A stretch of 64,000 bases of DNA from Warburgia ugandensis (GCA_035236585.1 CP141135.1:5738001-5802000), one strand, 5' to 3'; counted from the first letter of the stretch, positions 43,498 to 55,331 are shown. A program made the numbers and translations. Notes: generated by a model not told the origin, from the letters alone.

Positions 43498-45006
43498 ATG
43501 GAGTACGTTATTACGTTCTGCCATGCTTGTTCAATGCCTAAAATGCGGACGCACCAGTTCACTTCATCCGAAAGATTCAAGCTCAGCAAGAATTCATCAA
43601 GCCTCATGAATTTTACAGCTCAAGCAAAGTTGAACAAGAGTCCTAGAAAGCTACCAAAGAATCGACGATACCCACGGCGGGCAAAGCTCCCACCGGAGTC
43701 TGTACCCAATAGAATTCTGAAGAAAAAACACACTGAGAAAAGCTCGTCAACAGTTGCAGACAATGAGGACAATAACAATGTTGATATCAATGATGAGGAT
43801 CCATCCTGGAGCGCAGATGAGATAGAGGCAATTTCATCTCTCTTCCAAGGAAGAATTCCTCAGAAACCTGGAAATTTGTCAAGAGAGAGGCCTCTTCCTC
43901 TTCCAATGCCTTATAAAATTCGACCTCTGGGACTTCCTACACCGAAGAAACACATAAGATCAGCTTCACCAATTGCACTCTCTCAGAGGTCATCACTCAC
44001 TAAGCAAGTCTACAAGAACCCAGAGTTTCTAATTGGTCTAGCTAGAGAAATAAATAACCTTCCTTCGCAGACAGATGCATCAGAAGTTCTTGATAAATGG
44101 GTTCGATATCTCCGGAAAGGATCGTTATCGTTAACTATCAGAGAATTGGGTCACATGGGTCTCCCTGAAAGAGCTCTACAGACATTCTGTTGGGCTCAGA
44201 AACACCCACATTTATTTCCAGATGACAGAATTCTTGGTTCAACAGTTGAAATCTTAGCAAGGACCCGAGAATTGAAAATGCCGTTTGAGCTGGAGAAGTT
44301 CATAAGCTCTGCCAGCCGAAGTGTGGTTGAAGCAATGGCAAGAGGACTTATAAGAGCTCGAAGTTTCAAACTTGCTCGAAAGCTTCTCTTGGTGGCGAAA
44401 GACAACAATAGGACACTGGATCCAAGCATCCATGCCAAACTGATATTGGAGCTTGGTAAGAACCCAGATAAATACAAGCTTGTATTGGCTTTGTTAGAAG
44501 AGCTTGGAGAGAGAGAAGATTTGAATTTGAAACAGCAAGACTGTACTGCTGTAATGAAAGTCTGTAGAAGGCTTGGGAACTTTGAAGCTGTGGAGAGTTT
44601 GTTTAAGTGGTTTAAGGATTCTGGACAGAGCCCAAGTGTAGTTATGTATACAACTGTGATTTACAGTAGGTACTGTGAAAAGAACTTCAGAGAGGCATTG
44701 ACTGTTGTATGGGAAATGGAGGAATTGAACGTTCTATTGGATCTTCCAGCTTATCGGGTTGTAATAAAACTCTGTGTTGCTTTGAGTGATCTGTCAAGGG
44801 CTGTTAGATATTTCACAAAACTTAAAGAAGCTGGACTCTCTCCTACTTATGATATTTACCGAGATCTTATCAAGGTTTATGCAGTTTCAGGGAGGAGAGC
44901 TAAGGTTAAGCAGATCTGCAAGGAAGTTGAAATGGCAGGATTCAAGTTGGATAAAGAGATACTCTCGGTACTTGTACAGATGGAAGAAGCTAGGCCAGTT
45001 TCTTAG
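43498..45006 (+). CDS. P-class pentatricopeptide repeat protein, intronless
   Basis: I start at the ATG at 43498 (MEYVITFCHACSMPKM); the 39 upstream in-frame bases contain no ATG. The product is 502 residues. The N-terminal ~60 residues are Ser/Lys-rich with few acids, consistent with an organelle transit peptide. A basic stretch (PKNRRYPRRAKLPPE) and an Asn/Asp-rich segment (NEDNNNVDINDEDPSW) follow. About four 35-residue PPR motifs of plain P type occupy ~346-485, for example VVMYTTVIYSRYCEKNF and YDIYRDLIKVYAVSGR, with no E or DYW domain. Looser helical repeats precede them. Such proteins bind organelle RNA for processing, splicing or stability. The layout resembles the At2g01860 (EMB975) type, but I am unsure of orthology. 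Lack of introns is normal for PPR genes. Confidence 0.88.
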   Translation: MEYVITFCHACSMPKMRTHQFTSSERFKLSKNSSSLMNFTAQAKLNKSPRKLPKNRRYPRRAKLPPESVPNRILKKKHTEKSSSTVADNEDNNNVDINDEDPSWSADEIEAISSLFQGRIPQKPGNLSRERPLPLPMPYKIRPLGLPTPKKHIRSASPIALSQRSSLTKQVYKNPEFLIGLAREINNLPSQTDASEVLDKWVRYLRKGSLSLTIRELGHMGLPERALQTFCWAQKHPHLFPDDRILGSTVEILARTRELKMPFELEKFISSASRSVVEAMARGLIRARSFKLARKLLLVAKDNNRTLDPSIHAKLILELGKNPDKYKLVLALLEELGEREDLNLKQQDCTAVMKVCRRLGNFEAVESLFKWFKDSGQSPSVVMYTTVIYSRYCEKNFREALTVVWEMEELNVLLDLPAYRVVIKLCVALSDLSRAVRYFTKLKEAGLSPTYDIYRDLIKVYAVSGRRAKVKQICKEVEMAGFKLDKEILSVLVQMEEARPVS

Positions 45007-46521
45007 TTGTTGACTAATATATTATTTTGCTGTCTGTCAATTGTATAAGCAATGACCCGTTTCAGATTACTTATCTTTTGGTAAACATTCAATGTACTTC
45101 TTTAATTCTGATAAATGCAATGGAATATCTTCTGGCATTTCCTACTCTAACACTTCAGACACTTAGCATGAGACTGATTGCAACTTAAACACTTTTAGCT
45201 AGAGATTGTTACCATATACACTTCATAAAATATCATAGATCTCAAACTATTCTTATAATCCAAGGTATCAATTTGCTGTTCTGAATTGCAGCGAATTTCC
45301 ACTTGTATTTTACTTGATCAATGATATGGCTTGCTACTATAACCTTAGTGGTTGATAAGAAAGTGCTTTCAGATCATGAGATCTGAGAAAAATTAAAAGA
45401 TGAGGTACTGGACTGCAGCAAATACTAAGGCTTAAAACGTTTTAGTTATTTAACTCGAATGGGGTATTTGGAATTTGTACAGTACCATGTTTTAAGCTCA
45501 TTTGCACAGCAAAAGCTCTGAGATGCATGGTAATTGCTTCTTTTATTAACGACGGTGTATTCTTTGAAGGCTTCATTTTTTGGCTATTCCGTATAGTGCA
45601 ACAGAGGAAAGAAATCATAGTAGTTTCAAAGATTGGATCTTACTCTCTGAATAGACTTGAGGATGAAGAGATTATCTATCTGTTCTTAGCCTTACTTTGG
45701 TACTACCATCAAGTCAGAGTAGGGAGTGAAAAAGTGAAAGAATCTTAGAAAATGGGAGAGATCTTACCAGTAACCAGTCTAGCAGGTAAGAACTGCCCTG
45801 AGGAAAAGAAACATCTTGTTCTTTGGTGCCATTGTAGATCATCTTTTCAATTGTTATTTCAATCTCGGCTACCTGAGGCTCTCCTAATCAGGGAGCTATT
45901 CCGACTTAATTTTCTGTTCGGCTTTTTGTCTAATATGCGTTACTTGCGTTTCAGTGTATAGAACATTATTAGAACTCTTTTGGACCCCTAAAAATGAGAG
46001 TTGTATAATGGATGCATCCAAGTTGACAGCACTAACCCAGTTTCTAGATTTTGTTTTGTCCAACTTCTTGTCCGGAGTACAAGTTTTTCCAGACTGAATC
46101 AACTGAAAACTCCATCAAGTCATTGATTGTCCTAGTTGATTATGTTTACTAACCAAATTCTCATCCAAGTCCATGTTAAAACTGGCTACAAATGTTAATG
46201 ATAATGCCAGTTCTTTAGCAATAGAGGCTGTAATGAACAGAGATACATGGTGGGAAAATTCTGTCATGATGCAATATATGCGTGCTCAAGCTTTCATTTT
46301 CATTTCAAAGAAAGAAACATCAGGAAATAACAATATAGTTGGGCTTGATTTCTGCTTACAGCACTCAACTTCGATTACAGTGCCTGAAGTAGTCAAGTTG
46401 TATACAATGAGAAAACTGTTACTTAAAAGAGTAACTGCCCTAATCTCAACATTGACATAGGCAACCTGACAGCGATAACTGTCACAGTAACCTCTTTACT
46501 TGGATAGGTTAACAGTTCCAT
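45007..46521. other. Convergent intergenic region, no gene seen
   Basis: Lies between the 3' ends of the PPR gene (+) and TANGO2 (-). It probably contains both 3' UTRs. No repeat or RNA gene recognised. Confidence 0.5.
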
Positions 46522-49500
46522 CTATGCTTTCTCTATTTGATAGCTAACAACATGATCCTGCCACATTTTGTCCTCCAAATACTTCTCATAGAATCTTACT
46601 TCACCAGTGGCTTTTACAGACAAAGCAGCTGTGCTTCTAGTACCATATCGTCCCTGTGCAAAGGAAAATCATTGAATATTTTAGTGGACAAACAGTAATG
46701 ACCAGTGATAAGATAATTATAGTTCTCATTGATAAGATAAGTTGGTAGCTTACCCTTTCAGTGTCAACCTCTACAAATATAGAGCTCAGTTTTAATTCCC
46801 AGTCAGAATCACAGCCAGTGTTAGGGAGCCTGTCTTTTGGGGCTTTAACCGTGTCTCTCATCAATTGTTCAACCATATCGTTTTCAGAGACTTCTTTCTC
46901 ACCATATTTGCAAAGTAGTTCCTTGAAGTTTTCACGCAAGCGTTCAACCTGCAAGAGCAAAATGAGTATTGTTGGGTGCAAGCTGCCTGGCAATAGGCAC
47001 TAAGCCTGCATAACTTAAAGAAGAAAAAAAGGTAGGGCGGTGCCAACCTTCAATTTCTCCCCCATTCAGACTATGAATTAGATGGTGATTGAGAAATCAA
47101 ATGATGAGCTAAGATTTCATACAGTTTTGATGAAAAGATGAAATGCAAATAAATTATCAAGATGTTAAAGCTTTTGAAATATGCTTCTGAAATTTCTGTG
47201 CCTATTTTGGGGTTCTGAAATTATCAAGATGTTAAGCTTTTGAGTTCTCACAAGCAATCTCTTCATCTCCTTTCTACCTTGATTGCTCAAGTTGGGTAGG
47301 CAACTAATGAAGTCCCTTCAATTGAGGAGCTCTTAACATCAGAGTTATCATTTGTGAAAATCTTCACTGCTTCACTTATTACAAATTCAATTATTAGAAG
47401 AAATGAAAACACCAATATTTGTTTTTCAACAAGAATCTTTGAATGTTCTTGATTGCTATAGAATTAAAAGCATCACCCAGGGGATTAAGTCAGTGGTAAT
47501 TTTAGTTTCCACATCAATCTGGACTCCTGGGAAAAGTATAAATCCTTTGCATTTAAGAAATGGATTTAGACTCCAACCAGATTTCCATGTTTTGCCTCAC
47601 AAAATAATGCAAATGTTTTAAGGCAGGCATAAACATAAACCGCAAGATATTTAAGCTAAACTTTTTTGTACCATACTCAAAAATCATTGCTTCAGTCAGA
47701 ACGTAACTGGTATAACATATCTAACCTTACAGTATTAGATGCTGCAGTTGCTTCTTCTACACCTGGGGTTGTTATAAGTATGCATGTGATGATATGAAAC
47801 AAAGGAGGATCATGCTACCTATGCATTTTTCCACAGCATGAAAAACCAATATACCGATATAAAATCATGAGAAATACATATGGCAATATCTTGGCCTCAG
47901 TATTTTCGAAGATAAGCTATGTTGAGCGAAGACAATTTCTCTTTAACAGAATTTTCATGTCAAAGGGATTTATATTTAGAACAAATGATTGCAAACCCAT
48001 TGTCCGTGGACTTAGTTCCAGTCCATGCCTTTCATATGGAACTGACGGCAGAGATCTTACTGCAATCTAGAAACAACAACACAGTAATTGCTTGATGACA
48101 TGATCCTCTATGACTGCCTGGGGAGAGGTGTATGGCAACACTTCTCAAATATCTTAACAGAAGGTGGACATACATAACATTCATGATCTCATGTGCTACA
48201 AGAGATGGATCAAGCAGGACGCTTTTTGTTGAATCTGGTCAAAAGCACCCAGTATGATCCACGAATAATCATCACAAGTTCCACAGTTCTGGAAAGTTGA
48301 TTATGGAGAATGACAAATGGCAACTATCAATGAAATAATGTGAATATTCATATAAAAAAAATTATATCTAAGGGAAAGAATGACGAAATGTGAACTGAAT
48401 CAATAAAAGGGGACATGTAAGATTAGCATACTAGATACATTAAACACTAGCTGCTGTGTGTGAAAGTAACAGGAAAATGACTTGGCTATACTCAGAATAT
48501 CAAATGTGATCACTAAAATACAAGCATGCACAAAACCTGCTTCCCAAATGCCACAGAGATCACGAATCAACCTTGACTTATCTAAGTTGCTCACCTTGTG
48601 CCAAGGTGTGTCTATATGTGCATTTGAGAGCACATGAAGGCCTGGAGAAACCATTTTAACTGAAGCAGGCTTTCCTTCGGGCCTGTTAGACACATAAACC
48701 ATGGTCTTGGTATAAAGATCAGCTAATATGAGATTAAATCCATTATACTTGTCTGCTTCCTTTACCACCTCCTCTGCAAACTCAAGAGGGTTCTTGTCAC
48801 CCTGAAATAGAAAAAAGAAATAGTTTCAATGGAAGTAATGCCCACACTCTATAATGAAAAACAGATGAAATGTCACTGAAGGACCATCAGTGGATTAATT
48901 CCAAGAAAATAGCTCCACAAAGGGGAAATCACAAATGTATCAATGACAATATGGATTGTGGACAAGAGAAGTGCGTCAAGTTTCCATGTTAAGATTGAAA
49001 TAATATAGTAAAAAAAACTACAAGGTCAATGAATTCCTCTGGCCAAAAGGAAATAAATAAGGGTAGTGAAAATGATTTATATCCAAAGGACCACTTGATA
49101 ATGTTTACATGAAAGAGGGAAGAACCATGAGGGACTAATTGAAATCTAAATCCAAGAGGAAGTGTGTAATGTCTGAAATTGAAATCTGAATCTGAGAGGG
49201 AGTTTGTGTAATGTCTGAAACCGAAGAAGAAGCTAACAACAAGAAACAAAGAGGAAACACAACAGATCATTATCAAAATAAAACGCCCTTTTAAACTCTT
49301 AAGGAAGACAGAAAAATCATCAAGAGTGCTGCAATCAAACTAGAACCATTTATCTGCAATAAAACAATTGGCAGTAGAAAAAAAGGCATGTTATCAAACA
49401 AAAGTGAAATCAGCAATCTGTGCTGGGTACCAATTACATGGAAAAGGACTCACTGAGCCAAAACATAAAATTTCCAGATAATGACTGAAACAGAAAAGAA

Positions 49501-50573
49501 AATAGATAATGAAGAAAGCTTTCATAAAATAGAGAAAGACAATGGTCAAAAATCAAATCACAGCAGAAGAACTAAGAAAATAAAACAGACAGCAAACGGA
49601 TACTGATTAAATTCAACAGATCAAAATGGATATTTTTTTGGATCACATGTATATATACCTCCAAGTAGCGCAACGGCAGGGCTCCCCTGCTCTTTGCATC
49701 TAGAAAAGGGTGAGGTTCCAAGACATTTGTGAGAAAAGCCAACCGCCCATCTCTGGTACAAGCCAACCAAGTACCTCCTGCCTGGCAATCCCTGCCACCC
49801 AATATCTGACAAGAATCTTCCCACCATGACACAGGCTCAGTAGGCCTGCAAATAGTTTAGCTTCAATCAAATAACGTCAAATAATGAAAAAAGAAGAACA
49901 ACTTATGAACTGCATAGAATCACAAAGATCCACAAAGAAACAAAAATTTGTTACTATATTCGTCCTACATGAAATTTAACTCCACTAAAGAACCGTTAAA
50001 ACAGAAGAATAAGAAGGTACTCATAAACTGCATAAACTCAGAAGTACAATTCAACTCACCTACTGTCATATTTATCCCATATGAATATGTCAGAAACACA
50101 ATTCGACTCACCTATTGTCGTATTCAGCCTACATGGTTCCTCATTAACGAAAGAAGCCTAGAAAGAACAAACAACTCACTGACTACATTTGATCACAAAT
50201 AACCAAGATAAAAACACAACCCAGAAACTCATTTGAAGTTACCTAGTTGATGTTCATCCTTCAAGGACTTTTAAATCGAGTGAAAATACCCAATAAAAGA
50301 AGCCAACAAGAAGATGAGAAAATCATATGCTGCATTAAATCACAAAGACCCAGACATAAACAGAACACAAAAACATACTTCATCTCATCTACAGTGAAAC
50401 AGGAACAGGAAGAGGAACAACTCATAAGCTGCAGGAAATCAGAGAGAGCCATCATATAGAAACAGAACTCAGAAACTCAATTCAACTCACCTATTATGAT
50501 ATTCATCTCTGTTGAGCAACAAGAGAAGTGGATAAACTGGATGAGCTTGCCAAATCCATGCAACTATACACAT
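46522..50573 (-). CDS. TANGO2: TANGO2 (NRDE-motif) family protein
   Basis: Five minus-strand exons, in coding order 50491-50573, 49659-49845, 48595-48801, 46754-46948 and 46522-46653, give 267 residues with matching phases. The protein begins MCIVAWIWQAHPVYPLLLLL then NRDEYHNR, carrying the family's N-terminal Cys2 and NRDE motif. It continues with SWWEDSCQILGGRDCQAGGT then WLACTRDGRLAFLTNV, GLHVLSNAHIDTPWHK, and a C-terminal GRYGTRSTAALSVKATGEVR then FYEK. These are the hallmark blocks of TANGO2. Human TANGO2 loss causes a metabolic crisis syndrome. Roles in Golgi/ER organisation, mitochondrial metabolism and haem handling have been proposed, and the biochemical activity is unsettled. Introns are 0.1-1.8 kb. 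Intron 1 contains repeated copies of the exon 1 donor region. Confidence 0.93.
50041..50510 (-). repeat. Diverged copies of the exon 1 donor region in TANGO2 intron 1
   Basis: The genuine exon 1/donor sequence (CAATTCAACTCACCTATTAT on the plus strand, from about 50479) recurs as CAATTCAACTCACCTACTGT (from about 50047) and CAATTCGACTCACCTATTGT (from about 50099). A weaker form, TTTGAAGTTACCTAGTTGAT, occurs near 50231. Each is preceded by CAGAA-like sequence and followed by ATTCATC-like sequence, so the repeats are more than 40 bp long. Confidence 0.7.
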
Positions 50574-50962
50574 TCTTAATCGACTTAATTCACAAACAAT
50601 CACAGAATAAAAACCCAGATGCTATGAAGCAAACCAACTCCCTTTTAAACGGATGCTTGATTCCCCGTTGCTTTCAAGTCAACAAATAGCAGCATGAACT
50701 TTAAATTCATGTTTCAACTACTGTCATAACCATAATAATTTGAGCACCTCCAAAATGGGTTGTTTCCCTGTTAGTTATACCAATCGAGAGAGAGATAGCT
50801 GGGGAGACGGACACGAGAGCACATGTTTTGATGGAAACGTGATGGAAATTGATGACAAAATGAAATTGGTTCCCTAGATTGTAATAAGTGAAACCAGACC
50901 CACTTGGTGTTTACCAAAATTAAAATGTCCTTGAGGTTATATATAGAAAATCCATCTAAATC
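50574..50962. promoter_or_regulatory. TANGO2 upstream region
   Basis: Probable 5' leader and promoter on the minus strand, with a GA-rich stretch near 50785-50805. No defined motif. Confidence 0.35.
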
Positions 50963-51120
50963 TAATGTTCCAGAGGATTGTATGTAGGAAAGAAAAATAA
51001 TATTCCGAGACGCTTAAACCGCGTCTCAAAGGCAGCCGCTGTAATGTTCCCAAGGATTGTATGTAGGAAAGAAAAATAATATTCCGAGACGCTGAAACCG
51101 CGTCTCAAAGGCAGTCGCTG
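50963..51120. repeat. 79 bp tandem duplication, each unit with a hairpin
   Basis: Units 50963-51041 and 51042-51120 differ at about four positions. Each contains GAGACGC, a 7-base spacer, then GCGTCTC, a perfect 7 bp inverted repeat. The palindrome is unchanged in both copies while the spacer differs by one base. It lies ~400-550 bases upstream of the TANGO2 start. Confidence 0.92.
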
Positions 51121-51685
51121 TCTCACCATGCCCCGTCCCCACTTCACTAACCTGGTTGAGGCAGGAAAAAAAACAGACTTTGCATCTACTTCATCCCCAC
51201 GAGAAACCAGAACAAAGTGAGTATTTTAGCAAGATTGTTGGCCTTTGTACCTGCTCAAGACTTGGGAAAAACAGAGCTTTGGAGCCCACAAGAGACAACG
51301 TCTTCTGTGGGTATCCACCATGAGAACAAAGGCAATTAACATAGTTAAAAACCCTGCATCTTGTTCTTTTGATTTCCCACAGGCTGATCCACATTCTTAA
51401 TTATTTAGAAACTCCCAAGGGCAATCGTAAATGAATGTCTAGCCAGCAACCTTATTTCTAGCCGTGTAAATTAATAGCAAATATCACCAAAATTACACGA
51501 ATTGCCGAACAAATAAATGAAGCCGCAAGCTATAAAGCCTCGTGGAAGAAGCAAAACATAATCATAGCCTCGCGGAGTCAATTTGCATGTAATTACATTG
51601 ATTTTAAATCATTACCCAAGTGATTAGATAGCTTATCAAGAACAACAGAAAAACAGAGTGAATAAGGTGAAATTCGTTGCCTAAA

Positions 51686-51866
51686 TAGGGCAGCCCTGGT
51701 GCACAAAGCTCTCGCCTATGCTGGGTTTGGGGAAGGGTGAATCACAGGGGGTCTATAATACGCAGTCTTACCTCATAGTTTTGCAAGAAGCTGTTTTCAC
51801 GCCTTGAACCTGTGACCTGAAGGTCACATGATGACAACTTTTATCACCACACCAAGGCTCCCCTTC
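51686..51866 (-). mobile_element. Au SINE, full length, with target-site duplication
   Basis: Reverse copy from AGGGCAGCCCTGGTGCACAA to CACACCAAGGCTCCCCTTC. It is flanked by AAATTCGTTGCCTAA (from 51670) and AAATTCGTTACCTAA (51867-51881), a 15 bp duplication with one mismatch. Confidence 0.92.
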
Positions 51867-51956
51867 AAATTCGTTACCTAAGTGTGAGAAATTCAAGCTT
51901 AGTTCATTTGATTTTATCCGTCCAACAACTAAAGAGTCCAGTATAAGAAAAAAAAA

Positions 51957-52669
51957 GGGCAGCCCAATGCACGAAGTCTTACATATGCAGGGTACAAGGA
52001 AGAGGTGGACTACAAAAGGTTTATAATATATAGCCTTACCTTACTTTTTTGTAGTAAACTGTTTGCATGCCTCAAACTTGACTTGTAGGTCACATGAGGG
52101 CAATTTTACTATTGCGCCAAGTGTCATGGATTGTTATTACACAACCCATAACCAAGATTTGCATGTTATAATGAAGGCTTGCATAACTTGTTGATTTGGC
52201 CCAACGGACTCACACCCATATTCGTAGATCTATGAAGGAAAGCTTACTTCTGAAAGGTTTGGTTTCTAAAAGAATCTTTGTAAATATCTGGGAAGAGGTA
52301 AATTTAGATATTTATGTAGAAACTTCTAAAGCGGATTTTAGAATGATCCTTAACCGTTAGATGGTTGACACATGTAATAATCTCAACCATTCATTGAAGA
52401 GGTAGAAAGGGAGTAGGCACCTATAAAAAGAGGAGCTCTCTCATTTGCAAGATATCTCTCAACAATCCAACAATCTCATCTTAGAATTCATCCAAGAGTT
52501 GTAAGCATTTTCAAAGCAATAAAGCTAGAGTTCTCTCCAAGTCCCCTTCAGTTATTATTCTCCTTAGAGATTCTAATCAGGCTTACATAATTAGTGCAGA
52601 ACGAGAAGCCAAGTTGAGTGTTGCGCAGGAGTCTGAAAAGCTAAGCCCGTGAAACAAGGCTCCCCTTCT
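51957..52669 (-). mobile_element. Au SINE, full length, interrupted by an LTR-type insertion
   Basis: SINE parts are 51957-52121 and about 52654-52669. The left part runs from GGGCAGCCCAATGCACGAAG to ACTATTGCGCCAAG, and the right part resumes CAAGGCTCCCCTTC. AACTAAAGAGTCCA (near 51926) and AACCAAAGAATCCA (52670-52683) form the SINE's own target-site duplication, confirming that the two parts belong together. It is among the more diverged copies. Confidence 0.88.
52122..52653. mobile_element. LTR-type fossil (solo-LTR- or TRIM-like) inside an Au SINE
   Basis: An insertion of ~530 bp beginning TGTCATGG. It contains a TATA-like CCTATAAAAAG (near 52430) and AATAAAG (near 52519), the spacing expected of an LTR promoter and polyadenylation site. 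CAAG from the SINE is repeated on both sides, consistent with a 4-5 bp target-site duplication. No coding region is present. Family unassigned. It is younger than the SINE it interrupts. Confidence 0.6.
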
Positions 52670-52683
52670 AACCAAAGAATCCA

Positions 52684-54650
52684 ACATATTTAGAATAATT
52701 GCATGAATTAAGAATTTCAATCCTTTTGCTGATCACAATCTTGTCTATAGGGTACCTTGAGCTCCAAACTTGATCAAAACATCTTCTGCTAAAATATTAA
52801 AAGGAGAAACCTCTGCATTTCCAAAGCGTTGCATCCCTTACAATGTCCCTTGAAGATTTGTGCCTCTTGTCAAATTAAAACCCAAAATTTCATGGCAAAA
52901 CCCAAATTGAGACAGATTTTCAGAACTCTACTCTCTTCGTTCAGGTTTGTTAGGAGGAAGAAGATGAAATAAGCCCCAATTTTCACATAAAAAAAATTCA
53001 ATTTGAAACTTTAACAAAAACCTATATTGAAACATAAATTTTTAGCACATTTATCTCTTCAGATTTACTAGATAGAAGAAGAATTGGCAACTAAAATTTT
53101 TGTTCTTTTTTTACTAAGAATGAGAAGTAATAAAATTTTCCCCCTTTTCTTGGGTCAAAGTTGGTTAACCAGAATTGGATTTTCTCTTAGTTTAATGAGA
53201 CAAATGGCATGGTGAGATTTCGCCTCCATTTGACATTTGAGAGGTGGTTTAAGCGTCTGAGAATATCACTTCTCGAAAGAAAATTCACTTTTATGTCTTC
53301 TTGTTGAGAGAGTTTTCCTGGTAAAATTTAGGAAAGAGTGTGTTAGGCGTATTTATCTTGTGTGCGTGCGCGGGGACATGCAGAAGCCACTGCGACATAC
53401 ACGCGCAGATATTTATGCTCAGATTTGTCAGACATAGTTCTTAGAAAATGGATGGGCGTATTTTCTATTGGAAAATATTAGTAGACAAAATTACAAGTGG
53501 ATCCAGCTCTATTTAGTGATCCATACTGAATATCTAGTTTGGAAAAGACCAAATACCAAGATCTTGACCAATTTGAATACGTATGTTTGAGTCGTGTAAG
53601 AGTAAAGAGAGGAAGGAGTACACAGTAGGCCTCTCAGGGTCAAATTTTTTTGCTGATTAGTCTTTGTTTCGAAATTTAATATATAATTATTTATTCAGTA
53701 GTTCCAAATGATCATTAAGTGCCTATTTTGAAAAAGTAGAAGGAAGGAATTTGATTGGATTAGAAAGTTGTCTAATATGACTAAGAGGATTAAAGTTGGG
53801 TTTTTTCAAGCACTAATAGTTAACCAATTTGGGTTTAGGCAGTTGGTTGGCAAATATTTTTTAAAGTAGTTACTCAATGTGTAATTATACATTAAATTCT
53901 AAACTAGGACTAAGCGGCAAAAATTATTAAAGGTAAGGTAGGTAACCCATGAGAAATCAATGCATTTGGATTATCTTAACTACTTGAGAAAATTAATAAA
54001 AATGGATGGCCATAATTTTTATATAAAAAAGATGTGCTAATAACATCTAATGAACATGAAATTTGATGCCTAGACTCTAGTCTACCTAAAGGGGGCATGT
54101 GCTGCTTCCTCTCCTCTTAAGCATGTACTCTTACCATCTCTATAGGAATGTTGATTTTCCCCAAGAATATGCCTTAACACCGATGAATGCATAGAATGTG
54201 GCTAATTTTTCAATCATTTTTCTCTTAAAGTAAAAGAACACATATTTTTAAATTTTTTGCATAAAATGAGAAAAATTCGAATCTTATCAGTAAGTAGCAG
54301 ATTCCTATTTGCAAACTGCAGACCGGCCCAGGCCACTTTAACTAGGCCACATCTTGCTTTGATGTGGTGTGTTGTCAAAAGAAAAAAAAAGAAAAAGAAA
54401 TCCTACTTAGTCCATAACTCGATGTCAATAATATTTGAGAGTCTGATTGACTGATTAGGGTTCAGGGTTCCACAACTTTATTTCAGTAATTTGACAGTCA
54501 TAGAAGACCACTAAATACAAGGTATAATGATGTTCAAATTGGTACATTTATGCCCTTTTTTCTCCTTTAAATGTTAAATATACACAGCCACCCAAATCAT
54601 TAGAACTTCTAACTTGATGGACGCGTGAAATTTCAACGATTTAGTTTAAA
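52684..54650. other. Intergenic DNA, no gene seen
   Basis: AT-rich sequence with no recognisable exon, RNA gene or named repeat. Confidence 0.45.
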
Positions 54651-54757
54651 GTGTGAAAACAACCTCTTATAAAAATATAAGATATCACTATTTATTATAC
54701 ACTCTTGTAGTCTACTGCTTTCGCATAGCCTGCACAGCCTGCATCCGGACTGTCCTT
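54651..54757 (+). mobile_element. Au SINE, old degraded fragment
   Basis: Forward remnant with GTGTGAAAACAACCTCTTAT, TACACTCTTGTAGTCTACTG and CATCCGGACTGTCCTTTAG in Au order. Heavily diverged and missing the head, so it is among the oldest copies here. Confidence 0.6.
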
Positions 54758-54961
54758 TAGGAATTTTCTTGTAAGAAAACACCAAAACCTCAGGTTTCTT
54801 TGACAGAAGTTCAATTATCCAGAGGTTTTTGTGACAATGTTAGCATGTGTTAAGATTTATTTTGACCTCCTCTGACACTTTCAGCCAAGAACCGTCAGTG
54901 ACAACCGACAAAGCACAATCACCCTCGTGCATGGTTAAGAAGTAAGCAGACTCAGAGGAAT

Positions 54962-55122
54962 GCTACACCAAGACCAAGGACCCCCCTTTTGACTACACAA
55001 CAAGCAGACACGCAGAACTGCTAAACCAAAGCGCCGCAGTTTTGACTAAAAATATCGAGGAACTCGATAAATGCTAAACCAAAGCGCCGTAGTTTTGACT
55101 AAAAATATCGAGGAACTGGACA
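54962..55122. repeat. 53 bp tandem repeat, two close units and one diverged
   Basis: GCTAAACCAAAGCGCCGCAG at 55020 recurs at 55073 as GCTAAACCAAAGCGCCGTAG. Both are followed by TTTTGACTAAAAATATCGAG and GAACT. A looser third unit, GCTACACCAAGACCAAGG with TTTTGACTACACAA, starts at 54962. Confidence 0.85.
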
Positions 55123-55218
55123 AGGCAGCAACCTACTAACGTGTTATTTGTGTCATCTGACTGTTAAAAAGAAAAGTAGAAGAAGATTGCTATCTATGAA
55201 TATGTAGATGTTATTTCT

Positions 55219-55331
55219 GTGCCCATAAGACCACAGATGAAATGGCTCGTGAGTTGTTCAGACATTCGATGCTTCTCAAGTATCCAGATGACCTGATAGT
55301 AGTGGATCAGGAGAGATCCGAATTAGTTTAG
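55219..55331 (+). other. Exon-like open segment of unknown identity
   Basis: The frame reads CAHKTTDEMARELFRHSMLL then KYPDDLIVVDQERSELV and a stop at 55329-55331. The composition and the amphipathic DEMARELFRHSMLLKY stretch look like protein, and CATAAG just upstream could be an acceptor. I do not recognise the family and found no upstream exon. It may be a last exon, a pseudogene piece or chance. Confidence 0.3.
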
